Positions 6,351-7,255 of a stretch of 7,255 nt of DNA are shown here, piece by piece. The notes below the pieces were generated by a model. The model worked only from the letters and a program-made list of their open reading frames with translations, was not told where the DNA came from and made no database searches. This stretch comes from Spirochaetia bacterium (GTDB lineage Bacteria > Spirochaetota > Spirochaetia > Sphaerochaetales > Sphaerochaetaceae). The DNA is taken from positions 1 through 7,255 of the forward strand of contig CAAGIP010000123.1 of assembly GCA_900769955.1 (NCBI GenBank), read 5' to 3'. Both the position numbers and the translations under genes were made by a program. Each line of letters starts with the position of its first letter. Positions within the stretch are counted from its first letter, which is position 1.

Positions 6351-6970
6351 TAAGGGATATCATAAACTTCGGCACTGAGGGTAGATTATCCGTCTTCCAG
6401 ATCGCCGAAGTGCGTGACAGGGACATGCTGGAGGAGGAAGTAAGACTCATAAAGACTCTTACCGACATTCCCTTTTGTCTCACTGCATTACTGACTGACG
6501 ACTGGAACAATGATCTTACTCCCTGGAAAGCCGAAGGTGTCCATAACAGCGGCTCCTTCGGGGATAGGGCCCCTGATACACTCTCAATCCTGCTGGAGGA
6601 AGCAGGAAAAAGGGAAGGAGAGAAAATCATTGCGGGCTACTCCCTCTCAGGGCTTTTCGCCCTCTGGACTTCCTTTCAGACCGATATCTTCAGCCGTGCA
6701 GTGGCTTGTTCACCCTCCGTGTGGTACCCGGGCTTTCAGGAGTATGCCAAAAGTAGAAAACTGCTTTCTTCTCATGTATATCTTTCGATCGGGGACAGGG
6801 AAGGCTTTGCCAGAAACCCCGTACTCAGAAACGTTGATGTCAGACTCAAGGAAATTGCGGAACACCTTGGCCCCGACAGGACATTCTTCGAGTACAACAG
6901 CGGAAACCACTTTTCCGATGTTCCCCTGAGGATCGCCAGGGGAATAGCGTGGGAAGCGGAAAGGGCTTGA
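6347..6970 (+). CDS. Alpha/beta-hydrolase, putative esterase
   Basis: This 207-residue protein has the layout of the Fes/IroE-like putative esterase group of alpha/beta hydrolases but is short. The nucleophile elbow is AGYSLSGLFALW (96-107) with Ser99; the usual fifth Gly of GxSxG is Ser101, and Gly102 keeps the turn. The likely acid is Asp150 in YLSIGDRE (145-152) and the His is His188 in GNHFSD (186-191), so the triad looks complete. It has no signal peptide or membrane helix and is probably cytoplasmic. The ATG overlaps the HAD stop by ATGA; AAGGA (6341-6345) is too close to be a good ribosome site, so coupling to the upstream gene is likely. It is the last gene of the unit. The ester it cleaves is unknown; a peptide or acyl-amino-acid ester would suit the neighbouring deacylase, which is inference only. 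Confidence 0.82.
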   Translation: MIRDIINFGTEGRLSVFQIAEVRDRDMLEEEVRLIKTLTDIPFCLTALLTDDWNNDLTPWKAEGVHNSGSFGDRAPDTLSILLEEAGKREGEKIIAGYSLSGLFALWTSFQTDIFSRAVACSPSVWYPGFQEYAKSRKLLSSHVYLSIGDREGFARNPVLRNVDVRLKEIAEHLGPDRTFFEYNSGNHFSDVPLRIARGIAWEAERA

Positions 6971-7121
6971 AAAGGCTTTCCTGAATAATTGGCATTACAA
7001 ATATAAAGATATTTATATATTCCGGTTATAAATAGATATGATATCAATTTGTCCGGAGTCAATAATTTGAGTTCTCATGATGACTTATACCGTAACGCTA
7101 GTAGTCTGTAACATCTAAAAC
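6971..7121. other. AT-rich intergenic region with small palindromes
   Basis: No gene is supported here. GGAAAG (6958-6963) and CTTTCC (6976-6981) flank the esterase stop but have a 12-base loop and no T-run, so no convincing terminator for the operon is seen. AAATAT-AAAG-ATATTT (about 7000-7015) and GATAT-G-ATATC (7035-7045) are small perfect palindromes in very AT-rich DNA and may be incidental or protein-binding. Confidence 0.5.
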
Positions 7122-7150
7122 TTTAAATTTACACCTGTTTGTGCTATCCT
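7122..7150 (+). promoter_or_regulatory. Extended -10 promoter before the last ORF
   Basis: TTTAAA (7122-7127, 4 of 6) and TATCCT (7145-7150, 4 of 6) are 17 bp apart, and TG at 7142-7143 makes the -10 an extended one (TGnTATCCT). Transcription would start near 7157. Together with the ribosome site at 7171 this gives a plausible start of a new transcript of which only the beginning is in the window. Confidence 0.45.
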
Positions 7151-7164
7151 GTTTTTAGGATTAG
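7144..7164. promoter_or_regulatory. Near-palindrome over the -10 and start site, possible operator
   Basis: ATCCT (7146-7150), GTTTTT, AGGAT (7157-7161) is a perfect 5-bp inverted repeat that extends to CTA and TAG with one extra base. It covers the -10 box and the predicted transcription start, a classic repressor position. The arms are short, so the call is tentative. Confidence 0.3.
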
Positions 7165-7180
7165 AATCATAGGAGCAGGT

Positions 7181-7255
7181 ATGTCTAAATACAGGAAACT
7201 CTCAATACTATTGAATAATAGTTTCCCAATTTATAGGACTAAGGATTCTTTTTAG
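7181..7255 (+). CDS. 24-codon small ORF, or broken start of a gene
   Basis: ATG at 7181 follows AGGAG (7171-7175) at 5 nt and encodes MSKYRKLSILLNNSFPIYRT plus four residues, ending with TAG on the last base of the window. It has its own plausible promoter. The peptide is basic, with no recognisable domain. It could be a real small protein, a leader peptide, or the front of a gene broken by a stop; the following sequence would decide. An inverted repeat within it (GGAAACT 7194-7200 with AGTTTCC 7220-7226, and ACTATT-GAAT-AATAGT at 7207-7222) offers two competing hairpins, which favours a leader-type role slightly. Confidence 0.3.
   Translation: MSKYRKLSILLNNSFPIYRTKDSF

Noticed and set aside
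6958..6981. GGAAAG/CTTTCC inverted repeat at the esterase stop as a terminator
   Set aside because: Only six base pairs, a 12-base loop and no T-run follow.
1..7255. CRISPR array, tRNA, rRNA or insertion sequence
   Set aside because: No regularly spaced repeats, cloverleaf-like segments, rRNA-like stretches, transposase-like frames or paired terminal repeats were seen.

Overview
The window looks like an accessory-region segment from an anaerobic, probably gut- or rumen-type bacterium. I cannot name the species. Moderate GC in the genes, AGGAG-type ribosome sites, tightly overlapping genes and a relaxed lipobox (CFSC) would fit a spirochaete of the Sphaerochaeta/Treponema kind. The HTH-plus-Fic architecture is equally common in Bacillota, so this assignment is only suggestive.

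Layout. (1) 1-291, minus strand: the 5' end of an unidentified gene that runs off the window, preceded by a 47-residue predicted lipoprotein that the sequence reveals only on close reading. (2) 292-646: a divergent intergenic region holding palindromes, a good sigma70-type promoter (448-477) and a structured leader with hairpins that exclude one another. (3) 647-3099, plus strand: a two-gene, ATGA-coupled unit. Its first gene encodes a 205-residue protein of unknown function, possibly a degenerate P-loop fold. Its second encodes a 612-residue VirD4/TraG-type coupling ATPase with intact Walker motifs but no N-terminal membrane anchor. No relaxase, mating-pore or other conjugation gene is visible. 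(4) 3100-3356: a long terminator-like hairpin overlapped by a 17-bp palindrome that could act as an alternative fold, then an AT-rich leader. (5) 3357-6970, plus strand: a four-gene unit in which every junction overlaps (8, 4 and 4 nt). It encodes an HTH protein fused to a catalytically degenerate Fic-like domain, an N-acyl-D-amino-acid deacylase, a HAD-family phosphatase and an alpha/beta-hydrolase esterase. (6) 6971-7255: an AT-rich intergenic region with an extended -10 promoter and a 24-codon ORF ending on the last base.

How the genes may work together. The deacylase, phosphatase and esterase look like a small hydrolytic module that strips acyl, phosphate and ester groups from one or more small molecules; the substrate cannot be read from sequence. 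The HTH/Fic-like protein, placed first in that unit and translationally coupled to it, is best explained as its regulator, using a dead Fic fold as a ligand- or protein-binding scaffold. The coupling ATPase and its 205-residue partner appear to be a separate unit that pumps DNA or protein. They could be a remnant or edge of an integrative conjugative element, or an orphan ATPase pair with another job.

The items most worth a second look are the soluble coupling-protein pair, the HTH fusion to a Fic domain that has lost both its catalytic and its inhibitory motif, and the switch-like hairpins at 562-608 and 3138-3190.
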